From positions 1 to 64,000 of the forward strand of contig NZ_JFYN01000008.1 in the NCBI RefSeq assembly GCF_000631985.1: a DNA stretch of 64,000 nt. The letters are read 5' to 3'. This document shows, in pieces, positions 34,023-41,506 of this stretch. The notes beneath the pieces are model-generated. The model ran no database searches and was not told the DNA's origin. It worked only from the letters and a program-made list of their open reading frames with translations. How positions within the stretch are numbered: the stretch's first letter is position 1; every line of letters begins with the position of its first letter. The stretch comes from Pseudomonas sp. RIT288 (GTDB taxonomy: Bacteria > Pseudomonadota > Gammaproteobacteria > Pseudomonadales > Pseudomonadaceae). The position numbers were made by a program, and so were the translations under genes.

Positions 34023-34533
34023 GGTCAGCACCTCGCGTCGTCTGGTTGACGTAGGTGGCGCGGTTGAACAAACCCAGCAGCCCCTGAATGCCCCGGAACA
34101 CCTGCAGACGAATAGCCGCGAGTTCCTGATCGGTGACGACACCGTCGCCGATGCTCTTGGCCCAGGTCTCGGCGAGATCCGCGACCTGGCGGAAGTATTC
34201 AGCGATACCCGAGGTCAGGGTCTCGGGCATGTCGTTGGTGTAGGTGTCGGCCAGCTCCTGCCAGATCGTGTCACCGACCAGCGCATGCACCGCATCGAGA
34301 ATGCGGCGATCCTTGGTCAGTTCGAGGATCTCGCCGAATTCCTGAATGTTGATGGAGTGGCTCGGGTGGGTCGGCGACAGTTTGTGTTGCAGCGTGGTCG
34401 GGTTACGACCGGTCGTGGCAGCGATGGCAGCAGCGCCGCCCGGGTAATCGCGAGCGGCGTGGTACAGCGCTAAATCGAGCGGCAGGATTTCCCGCTGCGC
34501 CCGTTCCAGAGAACTGAGAGCGATACGGCTCAT
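34015..34533 (-). CDS. phage regulatory protein CII family (Phage_CP76)
   Basis: 172 aa; ATG at 34533 with AGGA about eight bases upstream. The conserved start (LDLALYHAARDYPGGAAAIA, then TTGRNPTTLQHKLSP) is the helix-turn-helix of the CP76/CII family, and the remainder (GEILELTKDRRILDAVHAL...) a helical oligomerisation part. It should regulate the lysogeny decision. The segment 34530-34763 before it carries a short frame ending RHWQLLGLMP that overlaps its ATG and may be a leader gene. Confidence 0.8.
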   Translation of the reverse strand: MSRIALSSLERAQREILPLDLALYHAARDYPGGAAAIAATTGRNPTTLQHKLSPTHPSHSINIQEFGEILELTKDRRILDAVHALVGDTIWQELADTYTNDMPETLTSGIAEYFRQVADLAETWAKSIGDGVVTDQELAAIRLQVFRGIQGLLGLFNRATYVNQTTRGADRG

Positions 34534-34763
34534 GGCATTAATCCTAAAAGTTGCCAGTGCCGCGCGACAGAAGTTGGTGATACATTTGCCGCGTGGTCTG
34601 GAGAGGCCCAAAGCCGGCTAGGTTCGTAAGACCAACACCGGCACCGTGCCGGGGCGAACAATCCGTTGTTCCCCCCTGGCGCAACAGCTGCCAGCTCTGT
34701 GGTAAGAACGGCAGCAACGCCAAGGCTTCCGAGCCTTGGAAACGCGGTGAAAGTCGGCGGCAT
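34530..34763 (-). CDS. possible small protein before CII
   Basis: A 77-codon frame whose TGA overlaps the CII start (ATGA). It has no clear ribosome site and an odd, Ala/Pro/Ser/Arg composition; the alternative is a structured RNA leader, since the opposite strand carries a good terminator (34829-34852). Low support. Confidence 0.3.
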   Translation of the reverse strand: MPPTFTAFPRLGSLGVAAVLTTELAAVAPGGNNGLFAPARCRCWSYEPSRLWASPDHAANVSPTSVARHWQLLGLMP

Positions 34764-34828
34764 GTGGTGTGCTCGCCTTCCGACATCGCGACCCGACTGC
34801 GTTGTGGTGATGCTGTCGGGAGAAACTG

Positions 34829-34852
34829 GGCGACCCTAGGGTCGCCTTTTTT
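34829..34852 (+). terminator. strong terminator on the plus strand without a recognised gene
   Basis: Perfect 18-base palindrome GGCGACCCTAGGGTCGCC followed by six T. It is oriented for a plus-strand transcript, while cro (ending 34853) and cII are on the minus strand, so a plus-strand RNA antisense to the cro-cII interval is implied. Confidence 0.65.
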
Positions 34853-35107
34853 CTATGCAGCTTGTATTTCAGCGTCGGATTCGGCTGGGAATATCTCGGG
34901 TAAATCCGGCCTAAGCTGATGAGGTAGCAGCGCTCCAGAAAGTGCTTTCGATAGATGTCGAACCTGTGCGACTGGAATACCTCGCCGACGCCAATTGAAG
35001 AATCTCTGAGGGCTGATTTTGCACTCTCGCGAAAGCTGGGAAGGGCTTTTGCCGGAGGCCTCAGCAACCTGCAGTACTAAATCGAATATCTGAGCAGGTG
35101 TACTCAT
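34853..35107 (-). CDS. Cro-like (YdaS-type) regulator
   Basis: 84 aa from ATG 35107 (MSTPAQIFDLVLQVAEASGK). Helix-turn-helix SPSQLSRECKISPQRFFNWR, typical of Cro/YdaS proteins opposed to a CI repressor. Divergent from the repressor gene at 35195 with an operator-like site (35145-35157) between. First gene of the minus-strand cro-cII-traR-primase operon. Confidence 0.82.
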   Translation of the reverse strand: MSTPAQIFDLVLQVAEASGKSPSQLSRECKISPQRFFNWRRRGIPVAQVRHLSKALSGALLPHQLRPDLPEIFPAESDAEIQAA

Positions 35108-35144
35108 GACGTCATCCATACCAAACATTTTGAGCGGCAAGACC

Positions 35145-35157
35145 AAACAATACGTTT
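35145..35157. promoter_or_regulatory. putative repressor operator O1 (AAAC-N5-GTTT)
   Basis: AAACAATACGTTT between the cro and repressor starts. Same spacing as 36007-36019 and, with one mismatch, 35982-35994 (AAACAAAATGTGT). A further inverted pair GTTTA-TGAG-TAAAC overlaps the repressor start (35191-35204). Confidence 0.55.
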
Positions 35158-35194
35158 GTTATCATCTGAATGCAAGCGCTGTAACATTCTGTTT

Positions 35195-35977
35195 ATGAGT
35201 AAACAAACGCAAAACCTCAAAGGCCAACGCTTCCGTGAAGCGCTCGAAAACTCCGGATTGACGGGGGCCCAGCTCGCTCGAATTCTCGATCTCGAGAACG
35301 ACCAGAACATCACGAACTGGAAAGCTAGGGGCGTCCCCGCTTATATGGTCGGCGAAGTTGCGCTGACACTTGTCGTGGAGCGCGAGTGGCTAGAAGGGAA
35401 GGATGTACCAATGCGGACCAAGAGCACTGAGCGAAACCCATTACGCCCGGCTGCTAACGATTCGCCGCTTTACGTGCTGGAGCCAATGGCTCCTTGGGAT
35501 TCAGAAACACCAATAGACAATGACGAGGTGGAGCTAAGGTTGTACAAGGAAGTGGAATTATCCTCTGGACCTGGAAAGGTTGCGCGTACAGAGGTGCAGG
35601 AGATCGCTGGGCCGAAGCTTCGTTTTTCACGAGCTACGATGAGGACTTGCGGAGTAGATCCCTCAAACGCTGTATTTGCCACCAACAGCGGGAACAGTAA
35701 TCACCCACTGATTCTTTCGGGAGCGACAGTCGGCATTGATACGGGAATGACACGAATCGTTGACGGCGAAATGTACGCAATCGACCACGACGGGCATTTT
35801 CGGATTAAATTTCTTCAACGTACTGCCAACGGCATCAAGATGAGGAGCTTCAATTCACAGGAATACGCTGACGAAGACTATGACTTCGATCAGATCATGG
35901 CTCAGCGGGTGGTAATTCTTGGCCGCATATTTTGGTGGTCATCAATACGTCCATTGAAAGGCCCATCTCTGATCTGA
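35195..35977 (+). CDS. CI-type phage repressor (helix-turn-helix plus S24/LexA-like domain)
   Basis: 260 aa, start at ATG 35195. N-terminal helix-turn-helix (FREALENSGLTGAQLARILD, then NITNWKARGVPAYMVGEVAL, about residues 10-60). The C-terminal 140 residues carry the S24 fold: IAGPKLRFSRATMRTCGVDP, GATVGIDTGMTRIVDGEMYA and KIRFL-like strands. The Ser/Lys catalytic pair of self-cleaving repressors is not obvious, and the sequence after VVILGRIFWW is the usual end. Controls the divergent cro operon and probably the downstream plus operon through the operators at both sides. Confidence 0.82.
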   Translation: MSKQTQNLKGQRFREALENSGLTGAQLARILDLENDQNITNWKARGVPAYMVGEVALTLVVEREWLEGKDVPMRTKSTERNPLRPAANDSPLYVLEPMAPWDSETPIDNDEVELRLYKEVELSSGPGKVARTEVQEIAGPKLRFSRATMRTCGVDPSNAVFATNSGNSNHPLILSGATVGIDTGMTRIVDGEMYAIDHDGHFRIKFLQRTANGIKMRSFNSQEYADEDYDFDQIMAQRVVILGRIFWWSSIRPLKGPSLI

Positions 35978-35981
35978 CACC

Positions 35982-36019
35982 AAACAAAATGTGTTGACCA
36001 AAAACCAAACAGATTGTTT
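35982..36019. promoter_or_regulatory. putative repressor operators O2 and O3
   Basis: AAACAAAATGTGT (35982-35994, one mismatch) and AAACAGATTGTTT (36007-36019, exact AAAC-N5-GTTT), 25 bases apart start to start, between the repressor stop and the first gene of the plus operon (36056). Confidence 0.55.
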
Positions 36020-36055
36020 ACTTGCCTCACTCTCCAGCCACAGTGAGGCATCACC

Positions 36056-36235
36056 ATGCGCGCCACCGCATCCCTACATGTCCATCCGGCATGCGTCAGC
36101 AATCGCAAACTGATCGAACAGCTGCAGCTCGCCACGGGCTGTCTGGTCGTCATTCATAACAGCAAACCCAAGCTTGTTGCCAAGTCCTGCCAGCCCTCTC
36201 CTATCGATCCGAACGGTGGAGGGCATGCGGCATGA
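36056..36235 (+). CDS. small phage protein, 59 aa
   Basis: Begins MRATASLHVHPACVSNRKLI, continues EQLQLATGCLVVIHNSKPKL and ends GGGHAA. Its TGA overlaps the next ATG (ATGA). Small proteins with this LQ-x-TG-x-LVV core recur at this place in Pseudomonas islands. First gene of the plus operon. Function unknown. Confidence 0.65.
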   Translation: MRATASLHVHPACVSNRKLIEQLQLATGCLVVIHNSKPKLVAKSCQPSPIDPNGGGHAA

Positions 36236-36822
36236 TCAAGTACAAGATCGACAACCGCACCCTGCAGTTGCTCAACGCCCAGGTCAACCTGACCGAAACC
36301 TTCAACCACGTCCTGCGAACAGCACCGAAACGTGAATGCCTGGCGTTTCGCCTCAAGGCTGAGCGCGGCACAGTGGAAAGCACTTTTGTCGTCGAACTCG
36401 GTAGCGAACGCCACACGCTGACCCTGCAGAACGACAAGAAGATGCACCTCAAACTCGCCGACTTCATCGAAGAGATTGCCAACGGTCCGTTCGACGCGAG
36501 CAACTCCAGCGACCTGGTGCATCGCCCGCATGCCGATCGTCAATACGGCCGTTTTGATGTCCAGGACAAGCAGCGCGTGTTCGAACTGGTGCACACCGGC
36601 GGCGTGCTTAGCCTCGACATGGGTTTTCAACTTCCCCTGCATGTGGCGCTGCATCGCACCCATTCGCGCCGCGGCGTCACCGCTATCTTGAGCATCGGCA
36701 ACAAGAGCCCGCATACGCGCTGCTTCACCTTGTACGACTCCGATGCCGAGATCTACGCAAAGGTCATTGAGTCCATCAACCACCTTGCTGCAGCGGCCAC
36801 TCCAGCTGCGCACGCAGCATAG
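36232..36822 (+). CDS. hypothetical phage protein, 196 aa
   Basis: Begins MIKYKIDNRTLQLLNAQVNL. Mixed alpha/beta composition, one segment RQYGRFDVQDKQRVFELVHT and an Ala-rich C-terminus; no signal or membrane segment. Coupled by a four-base overlap to the 59-aa gene and separated by nine bases from the next. Family not recognised. Confidence 0.7.
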   Translation: MIKYKIDNRTLQLLNAQVNLTETFNHVLRTAPKRECLAFRLKAERGTVESTFVVELGSERHTLTLQNDKKMHLKLADFIEEIANGPFDASNSSDLVHRPHADRQYGRFDVQDKQRVFELVHTGGVLSLDMGFQLPLHVALHRTHSRRGVTAILSIGNKSPHTRCFTLYDSDAEIYAKVIESINHLAAAATPAAHAA

Positions 36823-36831
36823 GAGGACGTT

Positions 36832-37113
36832 ATGGAACGCACCCTCGCCCAAGCAGCCGCTCAACTCGGCCTCACTCGCCCCAAACTGATCGCTCTCATG
36901 CGAGAAAAAGGTTTGCTCAAGAGAAACCTGCCGGCGGCCCCGAAGCGCGACAAAGCGTACCTGCGAGTCAAGGACAGTCCCTGGTATGACGAGAAACACG
37001 GAATGCAGTACAGCCAGTCGACTCGGGTGAAGCAGGCCGGTATCCGCTGGCTGGCCGAGCAGTTGGACATCGACCTTCCTGCCATCCCGGCAGATCGCCG
37101 TGACGTGGCCTAG
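36832..37113 (+). CDS. phage antirepressor KilAC-type domain protein
   Basis: 93 aa: MERTLAQAAAQLGLTRPKLI, then ALMREKGLLKRN, then KAYLRVKDSPWYDEKHG and RWLAEQLDI. This is the KilAC/ANT domain that normally forms the C-terminal half of phage antirepressors; the N-terminal Bro/KilA-N part is absent, so it is a stand-alone version, common in Pseudomonas islands. AGGAGG lies nine bases upstream. May counteract the CI-type repressor. Confidence 0.8.
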   Translation: MERTLAQAAAQLGLTRPKLIALMREKGLLKRNLPAAPKRDKAYLRVKDSPWYDEKHGMQYSQSTRVKQAGIRWLAEQLDIDLPAIPADRRDVA

Positions 37114-37279
37114 GGAGTACGCCCGCCAGATCGTTGCCATGCGCACACGCGAGGAGCGCAACGCCGCGCTCCTCGAAGTGCCCGAACATCTGCGCGAGCT
37201 GACCAGACGCCACTGCCTGAACGCCTGGAACCACCCGGCACGACAACAACGCAAGGAGGCTCGACAAGGCCATGAGTAA
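37100..37279 (+). CDS. small phage protein, 59 aa
   Basis: Starts at a GTG inside the end of the antirepressor gene (14-base overlap), begins MTWPREYARQIVAMRTREER, continues LEVPEHLRELTRRHCLNAW and ends ARQGHE; its stop overlaps the next start. Composition and position match a small helical protein often found before the prtN-like gene in Pseudomonas prophages. Function unknown. Confidence 0.65.
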   Translation: MTWPREYARQIVAMRTREERNAALLEVPEHLRELTRRHCLNAWNHPARQQRKEARQGHE

Positions 37280-37652
37280 CGCTGCACAGAATCCGCTTCG
37301 CCTGCATCCGGCGCCCGAATCGGCCACCGTTGAACTGCTGTATCGCATCTTCGGTGATGTCCTGATCCCGCTGGAAAAAGTCCGCGAGCAGTACTTTCGC
37401 AATCTCAACGAGCAATCGTTCGTGACGGAGATCAACAGCGGCCGGATCCAGCTCCCGATCACCACGCTGGACACCAGCCGCAAGGCCCTGAAGTACGCGC
37501 ACATACGCCATGTTGCCTCACTGATCGACATCCGCGCCTACAAGGCTGATGAAGACATGCAGCGACAGCAGGACGGCCAACGCCAAGCGGCCCCCACACC
37601 ACTGACGGCTGTCACCACCAGCCAACGACAATCCCGGGAGCACACCACATGA
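37272..37652 (+). CDS. PrtN-like pyocin activator family protein
   Basis: 126 aa. Core TVELLYRIFGDVLIPLEKVR, then EQYFRNLNEQSFVTEINSGR, then IQLPITTLDTSRKALKYAHI is the PrtN family signature. PrtN in P. aeruginosa activates pyocin genes by binding P-boxes after RecA-dependent loss of PrtR; here it may activate genes of the element. Overlaps both neighbours (8 bases before, 4 after), so it is co-translated. The C-terminal 35 residues are Gln-rich and variable. Confidence 0.83.
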   Translation: MSNAAQNPLRLHPAPESATVELLYRIFGDVLIPLEKVREQYFRNLNEQSFVTEINSGRIQLPITTLDTSRKALKYAHIRHVASLIDIRAYKADEDMQRQQDGQRQAAPTPLTAVTTSQRQSREHTT

Positions 37653-38116
37653 TGACCCCAATACAAATCGGTGCACTGATCATCCTGATAGCTTTGGCCG
37701 CCCTGCTGCTCTGGGGCGGTTACATCATGGGCCGCAGCGATGGCCTGGAGACCGGCCAGCGCGAGGGTGAAGACATCCAGCGCGCCGCAAGCGCCAAAAC
37801 CATCCGCGAGCTCCAGGCCTCCCTGCAGTTCATCCGAGCCGATCACACGCGCTTGGCACACACCTGCAAACGATTTGAAGCAGGTCCGCTCTTCGGCCCG
37901 GCCGAGCACCAGACGCTGGTCGATATCGGCGAGCTGCTGCGGATCGCCGCCGAGACCTTCAGCGCCTTTCGTACCGGCAAGAAGCTCGAGCGTGATGCCC
38001 GATCGCTGCGCGAACAGGCGCTTGCAATGGCTGCGCAGCTGCAAACAGGAATCCAGGGCAGCTTAGTAAGACAACCACTTGGCACCGCCAACCAATTTAC
38101 TGTGGAGGCTACGTGA
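37649..38116 (+). CDS. membrane-anchored coiled-coil phage protein, 155 aa
   Basis: One transmembrane helix at about residues 6-27 (IGALIILIALAALLLWGGYI), followed by a long charged helical part with predicted coiled coil (about 45-85 and 115-140). No conserved catalytic motif. Organisation recalls spanin or membrane-tether proteins of phages, but no spanin partner is seen. Last but one gene of the plus operon before the excisionase. Confidence 0.6.
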   Translation: MMTPIQIGALIILIALAALLLWGGYIMGRSDGLETGQREGEDIQRAASAKTIRELQASLQFIRADHTRLAHTCKRFEAGPLFGPAEHQTLVDIGELLRIAAETFSAFRTGKKLERDARSLREQALAMAAQLQTGIQGSLVRQPLGTANQFTVEAT

Positions 38117-38208
38117 TGTGGTTACTTTTCCCTCAGACACAACGGACGGAACGTCCGGCCCCGGGCTCATTGGAAGAAGCACCTAACTCACATCGAAGGG
38201 AGGGTTAA
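38116..38208 (+). CDS. possible 30-aa peptide
   Basis: MWLLFPQTQRTERPAPGSLE..., overlapping the stop of the preceding gene and ending four bases before the excisionase start. Only position supports it. Confidence 0.3.
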   Translation: MWLLFPQTQRTERPAPGSLEEAPNSHRREG

Positions 38209-38212
38209 GGAA

Positions 38213-38560
38213 ATGACTAATAGCAGTTTGGAATCCGTACCTCACCCTGACGTAGATAAGGTGTCGGAGGAAGTTATGGCCCATTTCCTAGGCATTTCGT
38301 CTAGGGCTCTTGCGACGCGCCGCGCACGCAAACAGATACCCGAAGGGGTCTGGAACAAGCAGGGACATCGCATTATGTATAGCAAAAGAAGGTACGAGGA
38401 ATGGCAAGAAGCACAATGGATTTGCCCAGTGGAGTGGAACTCTTCCGCAAATCCCTCAGGATTCGTTTTACTTGGAACGGGGTCCGCAGATGCGAAACGC
38501 TCCCCTACCCCGCGACGCAGAAAGGCATTAAAGCTGCATCCCAACTACGCGATCAAGTAA
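38213..38560 (+). CDS. excisionase family protein
   Basis: 115 aa with GGGAGGGTTAAGGAA upstream of its ATG. Residues 17-65 (VSEEVMAHFLGISSRALATR, then QIPEGVWNKQGHRIMYSKRR) form a winged-helix of excisionase type with a basic recognition part. Its 3' 160 bases overlap the start of the integrase gene in another frame, an overlap typical for this xis-int pair in Pseudomonas islands. Directs integrase toward excision. Confidence 0.8.
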   Translation: MTNSSLESVPHPDVDKVSEEVMAHFLGISSRALATRRARKQIPEGVWNKQGHRIMYSKRRYEEWQEAQWICPVEWNSSANPSGFVLLGTGSADAKRSPTPRRRKALKLHPNYAIK

Positions 38561-39594
38561 AAAGCCTGATCAAGCTCGGTCTTTTGGATGATACCAAGTA
38601 CGCCGAGCTGTTCCCCGGCTCAGCCGTTCTGCTGAACAGCATTCCAACCTTTCACGAATACGCACAGCTTTGGCTTGATGGTCGAGTCATCACAACCGGC
38701 ACGCGCAACAACTACAAAGGTGCACTGAATCTGTACTGGATTCCGCCACTGGCACTGATTCGCATAGATCAAATCACCACCACACTCCTTCGCCGCATCA
38801 TTGCGGCCACGGAGTGGACATCGCCAGGTGTTCGGCGTAACGCCCTGGTCAAACTGTCGACGATTCTGGAAGCAGCAGTAGCTGAAGAATTGATCAAGAA
38901 GAACCCGGCCGCGACGATAGACCGACCCAAGCGATCGCGAAAGGAGATCAGCCCGTTCTCCTTGGATGAAGCGAACCGCATCATTGCCCACTTGTACCAG
39001 ACAACGCACTGGCCCAGCGGTATCTATGCCGCATTCTTTGAGTTCGCATTCTTCACGGGGCTTCGGCTGTCGGAGATCGCGGCGTTGCGCTGGGATGCTG
39101 TCGACCTGGTGAAACGCCAGGTACATGTCTGCCGCACCGTAGCGCTTGGCCTCGTCGAGGAGCGAACCAAGACCAACAAGGACCGCTTTGTTCTGCTAAA
39201 TGAACGAGCGCTGCACGCGCTCGAGTTCGCCCGTCAATACGCAGAGCGTCGTGCAAACGGCATCGGCAAGATCAAAACAACGCCTTACGTGTTCCCGCCT
39301 TCGAAGAACAGCGAGTACATCAAACAGACGTCGGACCTGCACAAACAGTGGAGGCCAGCGCTGAAGGCTTTAGCGCTGCCTCATCGGCCGCCGTACAACT
39401 GCCGTCATACTTATGCGACAATATGCTTAATGTCCAACATGAACCCCGCATTCATCGCTCAGCAGCTTGGCCACAGCGTCCAAATGTTGCTGACGACGTA
39501 TGCGCGTTGGCTCAACTCAAGCTCAGACTGGGGGGAGCTGGAAAAGCTCCAGATTGGTATCAAATCGGTATCAGGCAAAAAAGACCAGCTCTAA
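38401..39594 (+). CDS. int: tyrosine-type site-specific integrase
   Basis: 397 aa. Residues 1-75: arm-binding DUF3596-like domain (VELFRKSLRIRFTWNGVRRC); 80-170: core-binding SAM-like domain (IPTFHEYAQLWLDGRVITTG); 185-390: catalytic domain with Arg in TGLRLSEIAALRWDAV, CRHTYAT, LGHSVQ and the Tyr nucleophile in TTYARWL. The first His of the HxxR box is Asn (YNCR), as in several relatives. All other catalytic residues present, so probably active. The gene ends two bases into the right attachment repeat, 20 bases before the ABC-F start codon. Confidence 0.93.
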   Translation: MARSTMDLPSGVELFRKSLRIRFTWNGVRRCETLPYPATQKGIKAASQLRDQVKSLIKLGLLDDTKYAELFPGSAVLLNSIPTFHEYAQLWLDGRVITTGTRNNYKGALNLYWIPPLALIRIDQITTTLLRRIIAATEWTSPGVRRNALVKLSTILEAAVAEELIKKNPAATIDRPKRSRKEISPFSLDEANRIIAHLYQTTHWPSGIYAAFFEFAFFTGLRLSEIAALRWDAVDLVKRQVHVCRTVALGLVEERTKTNKDRFVLLNERALHALEFARQYAERRANGIGKIKTTPYVFPPSKNSEYIKQTSDLHKQWRPALKALALPHRPPYNCRHTYATICLMSNMNPAFIAQQLGHSVQMLLTTYARWLNSSSDWGELEKLQIGIKSVSGKKDQL

Positions 39595-39642
39595 CCCATT
39601 GATAGGTAAGGTAATTGATCTCCACAGCTAACATCACGATGC
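39593..39642 (+). other. attachment-site copy, right (attR-like), in the 5' end of ybiT
   Basis: Contains the leader AGGTAAGG (ribosome site), the TTG start and first codons of the ABC-F gene; matches 1137-1186 at 48 of 50 positions. The integrase stop lies inside its first bases. Confidence 0.85.
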
Positions 39643-41201
39643 AGTTCGGCGCCAAGCCGCTCTTCGAAAACGTTTCGGTCAAATTCGGCGCGGGCAACCG
39701 CTACGGCCTGATCGGCGCCAACGGTTGCGGCAAGTCGACCTTCATGAAAATCCTCGGCGGCGACCTCGATCCGTCCGGCGGTCAGGTCATGCTTGAGCCG
39801 AACGTGCGTCTGGGTAAATTGCGCCAGGATCAGTTCGCCTACGAAGAATTCACCGTGATCGATACCGTGATCATGGGTCACGAAGAGCTGTGGAAGGTCA
39901 AGGCCGAGCGCGATCGCATCTACTCGCTGGCGGAAATGAGCGAAGAAGACGGCATGGCCGTGGCCGAGCTGGAAACCGAGTTCGCCGAGATGGACGGCTA
40001 CACCGCCGAATCCCGTGCCGGTGAACTGCTGCTGGGTCTGGGTATTCCGCTGGAACAGCATTTTGGCCCGATGAGCGAAGTCTCGCCAGGCTGGAAACTG
40101 CGCGTATTGCTGGCGCAGGCGCTGTTCTCCGATCCGGAAGTGCTGTTGCTCGACGAACCGACCAACCACCTGGACATCAACACCATTCGCTGGCTGGAAA
40201 ACGTTCTGACCCAGCGTAACAGCCTGATGATCATCATCTCTCACGACCGTCACTTCCTGAACAGCGTGTGCACGCACATGGCTGACCTGGATTACGGCGA
40301 GCTGCGCCTGTTCCCGGGCAACTACGACGAGTACATGACCGTGGCGACCCAGTCCCGCGAACAATTGCTGTCGGACAACGCCAAGAAGAAAGCGCAGATT
40401 TCCGAGCTGCAATCGTTCGTCAGCCGCTTCTCGGCCAACGCCTCGAAAGCCAAACAGGCCACTTCCCGCGCCAAGGCGATCGACAAGATCCAGCTGGCCG
40501 AGGTCAAGCCTTCCAGCCGCGTGAGCCCGTTCATCCGCTTCGAGCAGAACAAAAAGCTGCACCGCCAGGCGGTCATGGTCGAAAAAATGGCCAAAGGTTT
40601 CGACGGCAAGCCACTGTTCAAAGACTTCAGCTTCCAGGTTGAAGCGGGCGAGCGCGTAGCGATCATCGGCCCGAACGGTATCGGCAAAACCACCCTGCTG
40701 CGTACCCTGGTCAACGAACTGACCCCGGATGCCGGTAGCGTCAAGTGGACCGACGCTGCGGAACTGGGCTACTACGCTCAGGACCATGCGCACGACTTCG
40801 AAGACGACGTGACGCTGTTCGACTGGATGGGTCAGTGGACGCAGGGCGAGCAGATGATTCGCGGTACTTTGGGCCGCATGCTGTTCTCCAACGACGAGAT
40901 CCTCAAGTCGGTCAAAGTGATTTCCGGTGGTGAGCAAGGCCGCATGCTGTTCGGCAAACTGATCCTGCAAAAGCCGAACGTGCTGATCATGGACGAACCG
41001 ACCAACCACCTGGACATGGAATCGATCGAGGCGTTGAACCTGGCTCTGGAAAACTACCCGGGCACGCTGATCTTCGTCAGCCACGACCGTGAGTTCGTGT
41101 CGTCCCTGGCCACGCGCATCATCGAGCTGAGCGCCAATGGCGTGACTGACTTCAGCGGCACTTACGATGACTACCTGCGTAGTCAGGGTGTGGTGTTCTA
41201 A
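39615..41201 (+). CDS. ybiT: ABC-F family ATPase, YbiT-like
   Basis: 528 aa, starting at a TTG ([20 protein letters not shown]) with AGGTAAGG six bases before. Two ATP-binding cassettes: Walker [10 protein letters not shown] and GPNGIGKTT, signature motifs VSPGWKLR and ISGGEQGR, Walker [12 protein letters not shown] and [11 protein letters not shown], each with its ISHDRHF / VSHDREF switch. The linker (about residues 240-310) is the P-site interaction motif of ABC-F proteins acting on ribosomes. Collinear with E. coli YbiT and not EttA (no arm insert). The insertion replaced the natural upstream DNA, so it is now expressed, if at all, from the island side. Confidence 0.9.
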   Translation: MISTANITMQFGAKPLFENVSVKFGAGNRYGLIGANGCGKSTFMKILGGDLDPSGGQVMLEPNVRLGKLRQDQFAYEEFTVIDTVIMGHEELWKVKAERDRIYSLAEMSEEDGMAVAELETEFAEMDGYTAESRAGELLLGLGIPLEQHFGPMSEVSPGWKLRVLLAQALFSDPEVLLLDEPTNHLDINTIRWLENVLTQRNSLMIIISHDRHFLNSVCTHMADLDYGELRLFPGNYDEYMTVATQSREQLLSDNAKKKAQISELQSFVSRFSANASKAKQATSRAKAIDKIQLAEVKPSSRVSPFIRFEQNKKLHRQAVMVEKMAKGFDGKPLFKDFSFQVEAGERVAIIGPNGIGKTTLLRTLVNELTPDAGSVKWTDAAELGYYAQDHAHDFEDDVTLFDWMGQWTQGEQMIRGTLGRMLFSNDEILKSVKVISGGEQGRMLFGKLILQKPNVLIMDEPTNHLDMESIEALNLALENYPGTLIFVSHDREFVSSLATRIIELSANGVTDFSGTYDDYLRSQGVVF

Positions 41202-41220
41202 AAGTAGCTACGAGCCTCCA

Positions 41221-41262
41221 GCTCCAAGCTCCAAGCTCCAAGCTCCAAGCTCCAAGCTTCAA
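41221..41262. repeat. tandem heptamer GCTCCAA
   Basis: About six tandem units of GCTCCAA (last one GCTTCAA) directly after the ABC-F gene; slippage-prone, non-coding. Confidence 0.7.
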
Positions 41263-41267
41263 GCGAA

Positions 41268-41294
41268 AGCCCTGTCGGCGTGACAGGGCTTTTT
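41268..41294 (+). terminator. rho-independent terminator after ybiT
   Basis: AGCCCTGTC / GACAGGGCT stem with 5-base loop followed by TTTT, 66 bases after the ABC-F stop. Confidence 0.8.
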
Positions 41295-41330
41295 GCATTT
41301 CAAGGGATAGTGATTTTGTGCTGCGAAGCC

Positions 41331-41396
41331 CTTCGCGAGCAGGCTCGCTCCCACAGGAAACGCATTCCAAATGTGGGAGCGAGCCTGCTCGCGAAG
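41331..41396. repeat. REP inverted pair (REPIN), GCGAGCAGGCTCGCTC type
   Basis: Two 25-base arms, perfectly inverted, around a 16-base centre. The palindromic arm is the common intergenic REP of the P. fluorescens group. Confidence 0.85.
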
Positions 41397-41506
41397 AGGC
41401 ACTCAAAAACACCACCGACTCCAGTAAATTAGTTAGCCTGCTTCCTTTTATTTCAACGCCAAGCCATGATGCCGACTCTCCCACCGCCGCCCGCGAACGA
41501 GTTCAC

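Larger units (their letters stand above)
29203..39594. mobile_element. phage-satellite-like segment (replication, control, lysis, small terminase)
   Basis: Gene set: integrase, excisionase, CI- and Cro-type regulators, CII, TraR, VapE primase-helicase, a sigma-region-4-like small protein, holin, KTSC protein and small terminase, without capsid, portal, tail or large terminase genes. Compact (about 10.4 kb) with divergent operons around the repressor. This resembles phage-inducible chromosomal islands of Gram-negative bacteria; the alternative is a prophage whose structural genes were lost. Its own left att site is not visible at 28.8-29.2 kb; the matching repeat is at 1137. Confidence 0.6.
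1137..39642. mobile_element. integrative island bounded by direct repeats in the ybiT-like gene
   Basis: Bounded by the two 50-bp direct repeats; integrase and excisionase lie at the right end with the integrase ending exactly at the right repeat, the standard arrangement for a site-specific island. Size about 38.4 kb. Cargo is mixed: a defence-type segment of low GC at 2.5-7.1 kb, redox genes and regulators, an orphan type VI secretion effector operon, and a phage-satellite-like replication and control segment next to the integrase. Internal tRNA-like fragments (5322-5348; 10908-10930) and changes in base composition suggest it was built up in several steps, so a nested or composite origin is as likely as a single transfer. 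Confidence 0.7.

Noticed and set aside
39591..41084. 497-codon minus-strand frame opposite ybiT, and 47570-49333 opposite the chemoreceptor
   Set aside because: Antisense open frames caused by high third-position GC in the real genes.
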